This document shows, piece after piece, positions 42,827 to 51,224 of a DNA stretch of 64,000 bases. Position 1 is the first letter of the stretch. The number at the start of each line of letters is the position of its first letter. The notes below the pieces were generated by a model. It was given only the letters and a program-made list of their open reading frames with translations, had not been told where the DNA came from and did not search any database. The stretch comes from Micromonospora rubida (GTDB lineage: Bacteria > Actinomycetota > Actinomycetes > Mycobacteriales > Micromonosporaceae): NCBI RefSeq assembly GCF_009908295.1, contig NZ_JAAALO010000005.1:577631-641630 (forward strand). Reading direction: 5' to 3'. A program made the position numbers and the translations under genes.

Positions 42827-43584
42827 CGGAGGACCCGCCGATCCAGCGACGCCAGGTGCTCGGCGATACGGGCGGCTCCGAGCTGCGGAAGGTCGGCGAC
42901 GATCGCACCGTCGGCCAACACGAGCACACGGTCCGCGTACGACGCGGCGATCGGATCGTGGGTCACCATCACCACGGTCAGCCGGTGTTCGTCCACGACC
43001 GCGCGAAGCAGCGTCAGCACCTCCGCCGCGGTCCGCGAGTCGAGGGCTCCGGTGGGCTCGTCCGAGAAGATCACCTCGGGGCGGGTGGCCAGCGCCCGGG
43101 CGATCGCCACCCGCTGCTGCTGGCCGCCGGAGAGCGCCGCCGGCCGGTGGTGCAGTCGATCGGTGAGGCCCACCCGCTCGACCACCTGGGTCAGCCAGGC
43201 CCGGTCCGGACGGACGCCGGCCAGGCGCAGGGGCAGCACGATGTTCTCCTCGACGGTGAGCGCGCCGATCAGGTTGAATGCCTGGAAGACGAACCCGATC
43301 CGGGTACGACGCAGCTCGGTCAGGCGGGTCTCGGACAGCCCGGACAGGTCGGTGCCGCCGATGACCACCCGACCGGAGGTGGGCCGGTCGAGCCCGGCCG
43401 CGGTCTGCAACAGCGTGCTCTTGCCGGACCCCGAGGGCCCCATCACCGCGGTGAAGGTGCCCCGGTCGAAGCCGACATCGATGCCCGCGAGCGCGGTTAC
43501 CTGGTTACGCCCGGCGCCGTACACGCGGGTGAGGTGTTCGACGCGTACCGCCGGTTCGATGGTCTGTCCCGGATGATCCGGCAT
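42823..43584 (-). CDS. ABC transporter ATPase (MacB/LolD type)
   Basis: 253 residues from ATG 43584, chosen because GAAAGG lies just upstream. Walker A GPSGSGKST, Q-loop 'FVFQAFNLI', signature LSGGQQQR, Walker B 'VIFSDEPTGALD' and the switch His in 'VMVTHD' are all present. It powers the adjacent FtsX-type permease. The next gene upstream is a response regulator, about 110 bases away, which probably controls it. Confidence 0.93.
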   Translation of the reverse strand: MPDHPGQTIEPAVRVEHLTRVYGAGRNQVTALAGIDVGFDRGTFTAVMGPSGSGKSTLLQTAAGLDRPTSGRVVIGGTDLSGLSETRLTELRRTRIGFVFQAFNLIGALTVEENIVLPLRLAGVRPDRAWLTQVVERVGLTDRLHHRPAALSGGQQQRVAIARALATRPEVIFSDEPTGALDSRTAAEVLTLLRAVVDEHRLTVVMVTHDPIAASYADRVLVLADGAIVADLPQLGAARIAEHLASLDRRVLR

Positions 43585-43695
43585 TCTGGTGGCCTTTCTC
43601 CGTGTCATCGGCAAAAACTGCGCGCACCAGAAACGCTATTGACGTGGGAGAACGGCGGCCATCCCGCGGGCTGCCGGGTCCGGGTACAGCAGGCG

Positions 43696-44352
43696 CTACC
43701 GCCGATCCCCGTTCAGGTAGCGCAGCACCGCGGTGACCCGGCGGTCGGCATGGTCGTCCGGTGGAAGCTGAAGCTTCGAGAAGATGCTGCGGATGTGCTT
43801 GTGCACCGCGCCGTCGGTGACGAACAGCCGCTCGGCGATCGCGCTGTTACCCAGCCCTTCGGCCATCAGCCCCAGCACCTCGCGCTCACGCGGCGTCAGC
43901 TCGCTCAGCGCCGTGTCCGTCCGGCGGTTGCGGGCGAGCAGCTGCGCCACCACCTCCGGGTCGATCACGCTGCCGCCGTCCGCGACGCGGTGCAGCACGG
44001 CGAGGAACTCCTCGACCCGGCCCACCCGCTCCTTCAACAGGTAACCGAGCCCGACGGCGCCGACCGAGAACAGGTCGGTGGCGAACGCCTGCTCCACGTA
44101 CGCCGACAGGACCAGCACCGCGAGGCCGGGGCGGCGCCGCCGGGCCTCCACCGCGGCCACGATGCCCTCGTCGGTGTGGGTCGGCGGCATCCGTACGTCC
44201 ACGATCGCGACGTCCGGCGCGTGTTCGTCGACGGCGGCCAGGAACTCGCCCGGAGTAGCGGCCGTGGCGACCACATCCAGATCCTCCGCCCGCAGCAGCA
44301 GCGCCAACCCCTCACGCAGCAGCGGGTCGTCCTCGGCGATCACGATCCGCAC
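43696..44352 (-). CDS. NarL/LuxR-type response regulator
   Basis: 218 residues from GTG 44352. Receiver domain with acidic pocket Glu7, Asp8 and Asp9 and phospho-acceptor Asp52 (IVDVRMPP). C-terminal LuxR-type helix-turn-helix 'LTPREREVLGLMAEGLGNSAIA'-like followed by 'VHKHIRSIFSKL'. Its start lies inside the kinase gene (13-base overlap), so the two are co-translated. Likely targets are the adjacent ABC transporter genes. Confidence 0.92.
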   Translation of the reverse strand: MRIVIAEDDPLLREGLALLLRAEDLDVVATAATPGEFLAAVDEHAPDVAIVDVRMPPTHTDEGIVAAVEARRRRPGLAVLVLSAYVEQAFATDLFSVGAVGLGYLLKERVGRVEEFLAVLHRVADGGSVIDPEVVAQLLARNRRTDTALSELTPREREVLGLMAEGLGNSAIAERLFVTDGAVHKHIRSIFSKLQLPPDDHADRRVTAVLRYLNGDRR

Positions 44353-45566
44353 GGCAGCTCCACGTCCATCCTCGTCGGCCCTCCCGGTGGGCTCGTCAGT
44401 GTCATCCGACCGTCGTACGCCTCGACCCGTCGGCGGATACCGGTGAGCCCGGAGCCACGTGCCTCGTCCGCGTCGCCGTGCCCGTCGTCCTCGATGCTCA
44501 CCAGCAGCCGGCCGCGCTCGCGGCGCACGGCCACGTCCGCCCGGCTCGCACCGCTGTGCCGGACGACGTTGGTCAGCCCCTCGGCCACCACGAAGTACGC
44601 GGTGGCCTCGACCGAGACCGCGCACCGCACGGCCACGTCGACCTCAAGTCGGCAGGGCACCGCGCAGCTGCCGGCCAGGCCCGCCAGCGCGCCGGCGAGA
44701 CCCCGGTCGTCCAGCACGGGCGGCAGGATCCCGCGCACCACCGTACGCAGCTCGCCGAGTGCCTGTTCCGCAGCGTCCTGCGCCTGCCCGAGGATCTCGT
44801 CGGCGCGGTCCGGATTGCGGCGCACGGCCCGCCGCGCGGCGCCCAGCAACACGTTGACCGCGACCAACCGGTTCTGGGTGCCGTCGTGCAGCGACCGCTC
44901 GATCCGGCGCAGTTCGACCGCGTGGGCGTCCAGCGCCGCAGCGCGGGTGGCGGTCAGCTCGGCCACCCGCAGCGACAGGTCGACACCCGGCGGCGGAGGC
45001 AGCAGCCACCGGCCCGGCCATGCCTGGAGACGGGCCAGGACCGGGCTGAACCAGATCACGGCGGCCAGCCAGCCCACCCCGAGCAACCCGACCGCGAGCG
45101 CCTCGGACAATCCGTCGATCCGCCACCAGACGATCCCCGGCGCGCCGGCGTCGGCGGGGATCAGCCGGTACCACAGCGGGAATGTGACGTCCTGCAGGGC
45201 ATAGATCGGCAGCGCGAGGCCGACCAGCCCGGTCACCAGGCCGGTGAGCGAGTACAGCGCGACCCAGCCGAGCTCCCGGCGCACGAAGGGATCGCGAGCC
45301 GCCGTGCGCAACCCGGCTGGCACCGGCCCCGGGGTGGGGATCGGCCCGCCCCAGCGGGACAGCCGGGTGCGCTCGCGGTCGGCCACTGAGCGCACCGCCC
45401 GCAACGCACCGGGCACCGCCAGCAGCCCCACCCCGACCAGGCAGGTCACCGCCACGATCGCCGCCCAGAGCAACGCGCCAAGCGCCAGCGTGGCAGTGCC
45501 CAGCCCGCCGACGAGGTGCTCCAGGGCGTCGACCGAGGCGCGAAGCCGGCCCCGCACGTACGCCAT
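44340..45566 (-). CDS. sensor histidine kinase (HisKA_3 type)
   Basis: 408 residues from ATG 45566, preceded by GGGGGAGG. Several hydrophobic helices (about 25-55 and 100-175) form an intramembrane sensor. The dimerisation motif 'RRIERSLHDGTQNR' has phospho-acceptor His227, and the ATPase domain shows 'SIEDDGHG' and 'GSGLTGIRRRV'. The lack of a large outside domain suggests that it senses membrane disturbance, consistent with an ABC resistance pump as target. Confidence 0.9.
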   Translation of the reverse strand: MAYVRGRLRASVDALEHLVGGLGTATLALGALLWAAIVAVTCLVGVGLLAVPGALRAVRSVADRERTRLSRWGGPIPTPGPVPAGLRTAARDPFVRRELGWVALYSLTGLVTGLVGLALPIYALQDVTFPLWYRLIPADAGAPGIVWWRIDGLSEALAVGLLGVGWLAAVIWFSPVLARLQAWPGRWLLPPPPGVDLSLRVAELTATRAAALDAHAVELRRIERSLHDGTQNRLVAVNVLLGAARRAVRRNPDRADEILGQAQDAAEQALGELRTVVRGILPPVLDDRGLAGALAGLAGSCAVPCRLEVDVAVRCAVSVEATAYFVVAEGLTNVVRHSGASRADVAVRRERGRLLVSIEDDGHGDADEARGSGLTGIRRRVEAYDGRMTLTSPPGGPTRMDVELPCGS

Positions 45567-45735
45567 CGACCCCACCTCCCCCGCCAACATAGGGCACCGC
45601 GGGTCCCGTCCGGCAACGCCCGGCGCGGAAGGTACAGCCTGCTGTACCAGGGTCGTCGAGCTGGCGGGATCGTCCCCGCCGCGCCGCCTGCCTAGCGTTG
45701 ACGGCGTCGAGGAACGTTCGCCGAAGGAGGCAGTC

Positions 45736-45966
45736 ATGACCGATCCGTACCGCATCACCGACGCACCGGTCGCCGCACCGAAGAAGCTGGGCGGCCTGCT
45801 ACGTCCACTGCTGTGGCTGGTGCTCTTCGTCAGCGCGGCGGCCAACGTGGTGCTGTCGACCGCCACGGACAACCAGTGGGTCAGCTCGGCGTTCGGCCTG
45901 GTGGCGGCGCTCTGCGCGGTCGCGCTGATCGTCCACCACCGCCGTAACCGGGTACGGGAGTCGTAG
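45736..45966 (+). CDS. small two-helix membrane protein
   Basis: 76 residues from ATG 45736 after GGAGG (45726-45730). A short Pro/Ala-rich N-terminus leads to two hydrophobic helices (about 23-41 and 49-66) and a basic tail HHRRNRVRES. It is divergent from the two-component/ABC locus. Small proteins like this are common next to LuxR-type systems in actinomycetes, but no function is known. Confidence 0.7.
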   Translation: MTDPYRITDAPVAAPKKLGGLLRPLLWLVLFVSAAANVVLSTATDNQWVSSAFGLVAALCAVALIVHHRRNRVRES

Positions 45967-46296
45967 GGGCATCGATTGCGTCCTCCGGCCGGCGTCGGAG
46001 GTGGGTCGCGCAACCCTTTCCAGACAGGGCATAGTGGCCCGCGGCGCCATCGACCGGTGTTGCCTGCCCGTGGAGAAGGTGGCTGGAAGTGACGACGCGC
46101 TTGTGTGTCCGATGGACCCGAGTGGTCGCATCGATCGCGCTGACCGGGGGGACGCAAACCGTGCGGAACGCGCCCAGCGGACAAGTGGGCTGTCGGCTCA
46201 TGCGCACCACCATCGGCGGATGAGCGGACTTGATCGCGATCACATTATGGGACTGCCCCGGCTTGGGACAGCTCGGGCCCACATAAATTCTCTTGG
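45967..46296. other. 330-base intergenic region
   Basis: Nothing recognisable apart from a possible upstream region of the following hydrolase gene; it is slightly richer in A+T near 46240-46290. No gene or clear repeat is visible. Confidence 0.5.
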
Positions 46297-47100
46297 GTGG
46301 AGTCTCGTTATATCGACCGTGACAGCACCCGCCTGCACGCTCTTTCGAAGCCGGGGACCGGCACGCCGCTGGTGGTCGTCCCCGGCGTCATGACCGACGC
46401 GAAAGGATGGCGTCGTGTCGCGGTGGCAGTCGACCGACCCGAACCAGTCCTCATCCTCGATCGGCGAGGCCGGGCGCCCAGCGGGCAGCTCGGAATCGAC
46501 TACGGTGTCGAGACCGAGGTGCTCGACTTGCTGGCATGGCTCGAATGGCTGGACGAGCCTGCGCGGCTATTCGGCTGGAGTTACGGCGGACTCGTCGCCA
46601 TTGAGGCGGCAACACGGACGGCGGCGGTGCGGCATGTCATCGCGTACGAGCCGGTGTTGCGTCCATTCGGGGCCGCCGCTGTGCCGACACTGCGTGCGGC
46701 GATTGCCTCCGGTGACCTGGACCGGGCTGTCGAAGTGGTCAACCTCGACGTCTCCAGGTACTCGCCGGAGTATGTCACGGCGTTGCGGGCCACTCCCGCC
46801 TGGGCATCGTTGCGGCTATGGGCGGCGCCGGTGGCGGAGGAGCTTGCGGCGCTGAATGCCTTTGCACCGGAGCCTGAGCGGTGGGCCGGGCTGGGGATAC
46901 CGGTCGACCTCGTCGTCGGTGAGCAAAGCCGGGATGGCGAGCCCTACGGCACCGCCTTCACCGCGGTCCAGCGGATGCTGGCGGACGCGACCGTGCACAT
47001 CCTGCCTGGGCAGGGTCACCTCGCTCACGTCGAGGCGCCGGAAACGCTAGGGCACCTAGTTGGCGGCATCGTCGCCGACCGCGCGGCGGTCTTGGGGTGA
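46297..47100 (+). CDS. alpha/beta hydrolase
   Basis: 267 residues from GTG 46297. The nucleophile elbow is GWSYGG (G-x-S-x-G). An acidic residue near 'VDLVVGEQSRDGEP' and the late His in 'LPGQGHLAHVEAPE' complete a triad. 'VVVPGVMTDAKGWRRVA' is the oxyanion-hole region. It belongs to the broad esterase/epoxide-hydrolase/dienelactone-type fold; the substrate cannot be predicted. Confidence 0.87.
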   Translation: MESRYIDRDSTRLHALSKPGTGTPLVVVPGVMTDAKGWRRVAVAVDRPEPVLILDRRGRAPSGQLGIDYGVETEVLDLLAWLEWLDEPARLFGWSYGGLVAIEAATRTAAVRHVIAYEPVLRPFGAAAVPTLRAAIASGDLDRAVEVVNLDVSRYSPEYVTALRATPAWASLRLWAAPVAEELAALNAFAPEPERWAGLGIPVDLVVGEQSRDGEPYGTAFTAVQRMLADATVHILPGQGHLAHVEAPETLGHLVGGIVADRAAVLG

Positions 47101-47240
47101 GCGACGCCGGCATTCGGGCTGTGACGAGGGGCTGACTGGGCTCGGCACGAAGATGACCGAGCACCTCGGCTATGAGAAACACGGCTCGACCGCGACGGGT
47201 GCGGGCAACATCTGCAACGGCAGCCGGCCGAAGACGGTGC

Positions 47241-47330
47241 TCAGCCGGTCTCGCGGGACAGTTCTTCGAGGACGTCCACGACGCGGAACAGGTGTTCGTC
47301 CTCGACCGGCGGGCCGTAGGCGGCGGTCGC
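47241..47330 (-). pseudogene. possible aldo/keto reductase fragment
   Basis: A minus-strand frame ending at TGA 47241 reads 'GPPVEDEHLFRVVDVLEELSRETG', here split: the 'VVDVLEELSRETG' part resembles the conserved 'VVD.LDE.A.ETGKTVPQ' segment of aldo/keto reductases. Upstream the similarity continues only in other frames, and the expected downstream part is lost. It lies opposite the TetR gene, consistent with a decayed TetR target. Weak evidence. Confidence 0.3.
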
Positions 47331-47424
47331 ATGCAGCCGGCTCGTGGGCCGTAGAGGGCGGGCACGGTGAGTCCGGATGCCCGAGTCATCGATACTCCAT
47401 GATCACAGCCTGTTGTTAAGGGTG

Positions 47425-47484
47425 CTCCAGTTTCGTTAATGCATCGGCTACACTGTCAGCCATTCGCAGCTAAGGGAACTGGAG
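47425..47484. promoter_or_regulatory. inverted repeat flanking the TetR promoter region
   Basis: CTCCAGTT (47425-47432) and AACTGGAG (47477-47484) are exact inverse copies on either side of an A+T-richer stretch just before the TetR start at 47492. They may be two half-sites for autoregulation. Confidence 0.4.
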
Positions 47485-47491
47485 ACCCGTT

Positions 47492-48106
47492 ATGACCGTC
47501 GGTGCGACCCGCCCCGGAGGACGGACCGCTCGGGTCCGCGCCGCCGTGCTCCGAGCCGCCGCTGACGCGCTCGTAGAGCACGGCTTCAACCGTCTCGACC
47601 TCGCCGATGTAGCACGCCGTGCCGAGGTGGGCAAGACAACGGTCTACCGCCGCTGGGGTACGGTCGCCGGCCTCGTCGCCGACCTACTGACGGACATGGC
47701 GGAGCAGTCGCTGCCGCGCACCGACACCGGATCGCTGATCGATGACCTACGCGCCAATGCCCGGCTCGTGCAACGCACCCTGGTCGATCCGCGTCAGGGT
47801 GCACTGTTCCGAGCGGTCATCGTCGCTGCCACCTGCGACCCCCGCGCCGCCGAGGCTCTCCATCGGTTCTACGCCGTCCGCATCGCCGAGTGGGCCCCCT
47901 GCGTGGAGCAGGCCGTACGGCGGGCGGAACTCCCCCAGGGCACGGACGCGGCCGAGGTCATCCGCGCCGTCTCGGCACCGCTCTACTACCGACTGCTCGT
48001 CAGCGGAGACCCCATCGACAGGGCCACGGCAGACCGGGCCGCCGAAGCGGCAGCGGCAGCCGCCCACGCCGGCGTCTACACGCTCACCAGCGGTCCTAAC
48101 CGATAA
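47492..48106 (+). CDS. TetR-family transcriptional regulator
   Basis: 204 residues. N-terminal helix-turn-helix 'LDLADVARRAEVGKTTVYRRWG' (about 32-53, quoted in part elsewhere) is typical of TetR/AcrR. The C-terminal domain with 'VIRAVSAPLYYRLLVSGDPID' is of the TetR_C_11 type that binds small hydrophobic ligands. It probably controls the decayed gene opposite (47.2 kb) and itself. A broken relative with the same C-terminal pattern is at 61.6-61.9 kb. Confidence 0.9.
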   Translation: MTVGATRPGGRTARVRAAVLRAAADALVEHGFNRLDLADVARRAEVGKTTVYRRWGTVAGLVADLLTDMAEQSLPRTDTGSLIDDLRANARLVQRTLVDPRQGALFRAVIVAATCDPRAAEALHRFYAVRIAEWAPCVEQAVRRAELPQGTDAAEVIRAVSAPLYYRLLVSGDPIDRATADRAAEAAAAAAHAGVYTLTSGPNR

Positions 48107-48606
48107 CACACCCCATTCGCATCTGCCGCCGACCACCCGTCACAGAGCGGAGCCGCTGTCCACGGATGTCGATGCGCGATCGTGCCAAAGAGCGGCTGTC
48201 ACCGCCGTTGGGTAGATGCTTGTCCTCGGGAGGGGGACAGAGGGCGCTGCTACGACGTGCCGCAGAGAATATTCGGCGCTGGTATAGGTGCCGCCGCCCT
48301 GGAACGCAGCGGCGTCGACCAGCGCATCCGAGCCAGGCACTCGAGCGGCGAAAGTCTCCGCGTCGTCTGTCGGTAGATAGCCGAACTGCGCTCCCCCGGT
48401 GGTATCCCAGAACGCCCGGATTAAGCCGAAACCGTCGCGCGGGGCTCAGCCAGGTTGCCAGCTCCCGCGGCTCGGCTGGCCGCGAGATCCGCCGGGCACC
48501 AGTAGAGCGCGCACTTGCTGCGTCCCGCACCGCACTCGCATAGGTGCCGGAACGACTCGGTCAGGACCGCGCAGGACGGATAGTCGGATCTGCCGTGTGG
48601 ACATGA
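48107..48606. other. 500-base region without an intact gene
   Basis: Only a minus-strand open stretch (about 48140-48430) with 'LIRAFWDTTGGAQFGYLP' and 'GSDALVDAAAFQGGG' looks protein-like. It lacks a clear start and family, and stops interrupt it, so it is probably a decayed gene. Nothing else is seen. Confidence 0.4.
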
Positions 48607-49155
48607 TCAGTTGTCTCGTCGGGTTGTGTGGTGCTCGGCGTGCCCGGGGTGGCGCAGTGCGGGAACGATGCGCCAGTCCCGTTGGAAGACGAGGTTATGC
48701 AGGTCGGAGGCGACGATGGCGCGTAGCGTCGGGACGAGTTCCGTGGCCTGCTCCGTGTTGGAGACGTTCAGGGGCCAGTCGGCTACCGTGGCGCCGCGTA
48801 GATGCGGGTGGTGGAACCCGGCCCCGTAGTGGGCGTGGAGGGTGAGCGGGGAAATTCCGGCGTGGCGCTGCCCGGGCCAGGTCAGCTGCCACACCGCCTC
48901 GGTTCCGCCGTGGTGATTGTGGCGTAAGCCGGTGGCACGGATCGTGCCCGTACCCAGCAGTAGATGGGTGTTGAACTCGCCGAGCACCTGGCGGGCGGGG
49001 CCGTCCAGCAGGTCGGTCGCTGTGTGAAAGGCGGACTCCTTGCCCGGGCGGGTGCTATGACCGCCGTGGGTGCCGTCGCGCAGGTCGGTGAAGTGGCGTA
49101 CCAGAGCTTCCAACGGGGCGGGGATGTTGGCGGTTTCGGTGGCGTTGCTGGTCAC
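48607..49155 (-). CDS. conserved-looking hypothetical protein
   Basis: 182 residues, His-rich (for example 'LRHNHHGGTEAVW', 'YGAGFHHPHLRGATV'), soluble, with no signal peptide or helices and no family I recognise. The histidines are scattered rather than in one metal motif. Its start overlaps the stop of the upstream hydrolase gene (ATGA at 49152-49155), which supports real translation. Context suggests a small detoxification or biosynthetic unit with the hydrolase and the SDR. Confidence 0.6.
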   Translation of the reverse strand: MTSNATETANIPAPLEALVRHFTDLRDGTHGGHSTRPGKESAFHTATDLLDGPARQVLGEFNTHLLLGTGTIRATGLRHNHHGGTEAVWQLTWPGQRHAGISPLTLHAHYGAGFHHPHLRGATVADWPLNVSNTEQATELVPTLRAIVASDLHNLVFQRDWRIVPALRHPGHAEHHTTRRDN

Positions 49156-49979
49156 AGCGGATTTCCCTCTCCAGCGGTGGATAGGTGGTGCAGGGCGTCA
49201 GCGAGCTGTTGGAGGAGGCGACTGCCGGGTTGCAGGACGTCACCGTGACCGGCTGCGGGCGGTTGCAGGAGGCGTACGGGGACGTCGGCGGCGCGCAGCC
49301 GGAGGGCGTATTCGTTCACCTCCGCGCGGACGGGGTCGGTGAGGCCGACGGCCAGTACGGCGGGGGCGAGTCCCACCAGGGTGGGGGCGTCAAACGGGGT
49401 GCTGTACAGGGTGGTGCCGTCAACTGCCTGCGCCGTGCTCGTCGTGCCGCGCCATGTGCGCCAGGCCCGGCGCAGGTGGGCTGCTTGCGGGAACGCCGTG
49501 AGGTCGCGCCGGTAGGTGGCCGACGAACAGTCCGGGTCGAGTGGTGGGTAGGCAAGCAGCTGTGCGGCCAGGCGCCGTCCGCGGTCGCGTTCGGCCAGTG
49601 CCGCGCACGCGGCGAGGGTTCCTCCCGCGCTGTCGCCACCCACCGCCACTGGCGACGTTCCTGCCCGGCGGCGCGTCCACGACAACGCGGTGAGCACGTC
49701 CTCCAGAGCCGTTGGGTGGCGGTGGCGAGGGGCGAGCCGGTAGTCCACGCTGACCACCGTCCAGCCTGACAGGGTGGCCAGGGTGCTGGTGACGGTATGC
49801 CATTGGGTGGCGGAGCCGTACTGCCAGCTTCCCCCGTGCGCCCACACGAGCCACCCGCTCGCTGGGTTGTGGGCGGCGGGTGCGGGCCGGTACACGCGGA
49901 CCGGTACGGGGATCGGTGCCGGCAGAGTGCGTGCTTCCCAGTCGAGCAGAGTGCCGGTGGTGCGGGGTGTGGAAGACAT
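49152..49979 (-). CDS. alpha/beta hydrolase, hormone-sensitive-lipase type
   Basis: 275 residues. The HGG oxyanion motif in 'VWAHGGSWQYG', nucleophile GDSAGG (about 117-122), acidic residue in 'LTDPVRAEV' and late His in 'AAGHGDVLQPG' form the pattern of HSL-family carboxylesterases. It probably hydrolyses a small ester in the cytosol. It is followed with a four-base overlap by the hypothetical gene and lies 110 bases after the SDR gene. Confidence 0.87.
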   Translation of the reverse strand: MSSTPRTTGTLLDWEARTLPAPIPVPVRVYRPAPAAHNPASGWLVWAHGGSWQYGSATQWHTVTSTLATLSGWTVVSVDYRLAPRHRHPTALEDVLTALSWTRRRAGTSPVAVGGDSAGGTLAACAALAERDRGRRLAAQLLAYPPLDPDCSSATYRRDLTAFPQAAHLRRAWRTWRGTTSTAQAVDGTTLYSTPFDAPTLVGLAPAVLAVGLTDPVRAEVNEYALRLRAADVPVRLLQPPAAGHGDVLQPGSRLLQQLADALHHLSTAGEGNPL

Positions 49980-50089
49980 GACGTCTCAGGTCCTTCGTGC
50001 GGGAGGGTGGCCCGCACCCGGGGTACGGCGTACTCGAGTGTTGGTGCGGGCCTGAATGGGACGAGCGGCTACCGGCGGTGGCGTGCCGG

Positions 50090-50878
50090 CTACAGCTGGC
50101 GAAGGGCGCCGCCGTCGATGGCCCATTCGGCGCCGGTGACCTGGACGGCCCGTGGGCTGAGGAGGTAGGCGATGACGCCGGCTACTTCCTCGGGGGTGCC
50201 GATGCGGCCGGTGGGCAGTCGGCGTTCGTTGCGGATGAAGTGGTCCACAGCCTCGTCGGCCGACATGTTGAAGCGTCTGGCGAGCTGGTCGGCGAAGCCG
50301 CCGGGGGCGTCGAACAGGGCGGTGCGGGTCGGACCGGGTGAGACGACGTTGGATCGGATGCCGCTCGCTCCCAGGGATGTGGCTAGGGACTTGGACACCG
50401 ACAGCACGGCGGCCTTGGAAGCGGCGTAGTCGGCGATCGAGGCGTCCGGAAGGCGGGCGGCTTCGCTGGCGACGTGGACGATGCTGCCGCCGCCGGGGTT
50501 CGTCGCCAACAGGGGCAGGGCGGCACGGGTGAGGCGTACGGCGGCGTGCAGGTTGAGTTCGAAGGTGGCGTGCCACTGAGAGTCGTCGATGTCAGCGAAG
50601 CTGTCGCGGGAGACCAGGGCTGCGGCGTTGTTGACCAGTCCGTCCAGCTTCCCGTGCCTGTCCAGCACGTGGGCCACGAGCTCGTCGGCGGTGGTGGGGT
50701 CGGTGAGGTCAGCGGGGTGGAAGTCGGCCGTGTCAGGAAGGGCACGGGAGTCGACTCTGCCGCGGGCGACGGCGACCACGCGGGCTCCTTCGGCCGCCAA
50801 CAGGTGGGCTGTGGCCTGGCCGATTCCACTGGTGGCACCGGAGACGAGGATGACCTTGCCGGTGAGCTGCAGGTCCAT
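50090..50878 (-). CDS. short-chain dehydrogenase/reductase
   Basis: 262 residues from ATG 50878, preceded by GAGAGG. The cofactor loop is SGATSGIG, with 'VNNAA' in place of NNAG, a catalytic Ser in 'IVHVASEA' and YAASK as the Tyr-Lys pair. The C-terminus 'GAEWAIDGGALRQL' is classical. NAD(P)H-dependent reduction or oxidation of an alcohol/ketone is expected; the substrate is unknown. It lies between a drug-efflux MFS gene and a hydrolase gene in the same direction. Confidence 0.92.
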   Translation of the reverse strand: MDLQLTGKVILVSGATSGIGQATAHLLAAEGARVVAVARGRVDSRALPDTADFHPADLTDPTTADELVAHVLDRHGKLDGLVNNAAALVSRDSFADIDDSQWHATFELNLHAAVRLTRAALPLLATNPGGGSIVHVASEAARLPDASIADYAASKAAVLSVSKSLATSLGASGIRSNVVSPGPTRTALFDAPGGFADQLARRFNMSADEAVDHFIRNERRLPTGRIGTPEEVAGVIAYLLSPRAVQVTGAEWAIDGGALRQL

Positions 50879-50908
50879 GGGTTTTTCCTCTCGAGGAGTG
50901 GAGGGCGT

Positions 50909-50942
50909 GAGGGGCGGACGAGGTGGGTGTCGTCCGCCCCTC
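50909..50942 (-). terminator. terminator between the MFS and SDR genes
   Basis: A 13-base perfect stem (50909-50921 with 50930-50942) and 8-base loop lie in the 346-base gap. They would stop transcription coming from the MFS gene 31 bases before the SDR start. The rest of the gap (50943-51224) shows nothing recognisable. Confidence 0.7.
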
Positions 50943-51224
50943 GGATGGCGGTTCGATGCGGTGTCGCCGTACCGGCAACTGGTGGTGGCAGTCGAGGGAA
51001 CTCGGCAGTGGGACCGGGCCGGACGGGTCAGCGCCTGCCGCTCTTGTCGCCCACCACCAGGCCCGCACCTGCTCCGGCGTCGCGGTCGCCCCGCTGGTAG
51101 CGGCACCCCCCGAGGTGTGTCAGTGGCGGTGGCGAGGTTGTCCGGGGACTTCGCCGTCGTTCAGACGCGGGTGCCGTACCCGCCAGGGTCTGTCTGCCGA
51201 ATCTTCGCCTGCTGGAGTTCGGGT

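Noticed and set aside
48140..48540. Possible gene upstream of the TetR-hydrolase interval on the minus strand
   Set aside because: Interrupted by stops and without a recognisable family or start; treated as decayed sequence.
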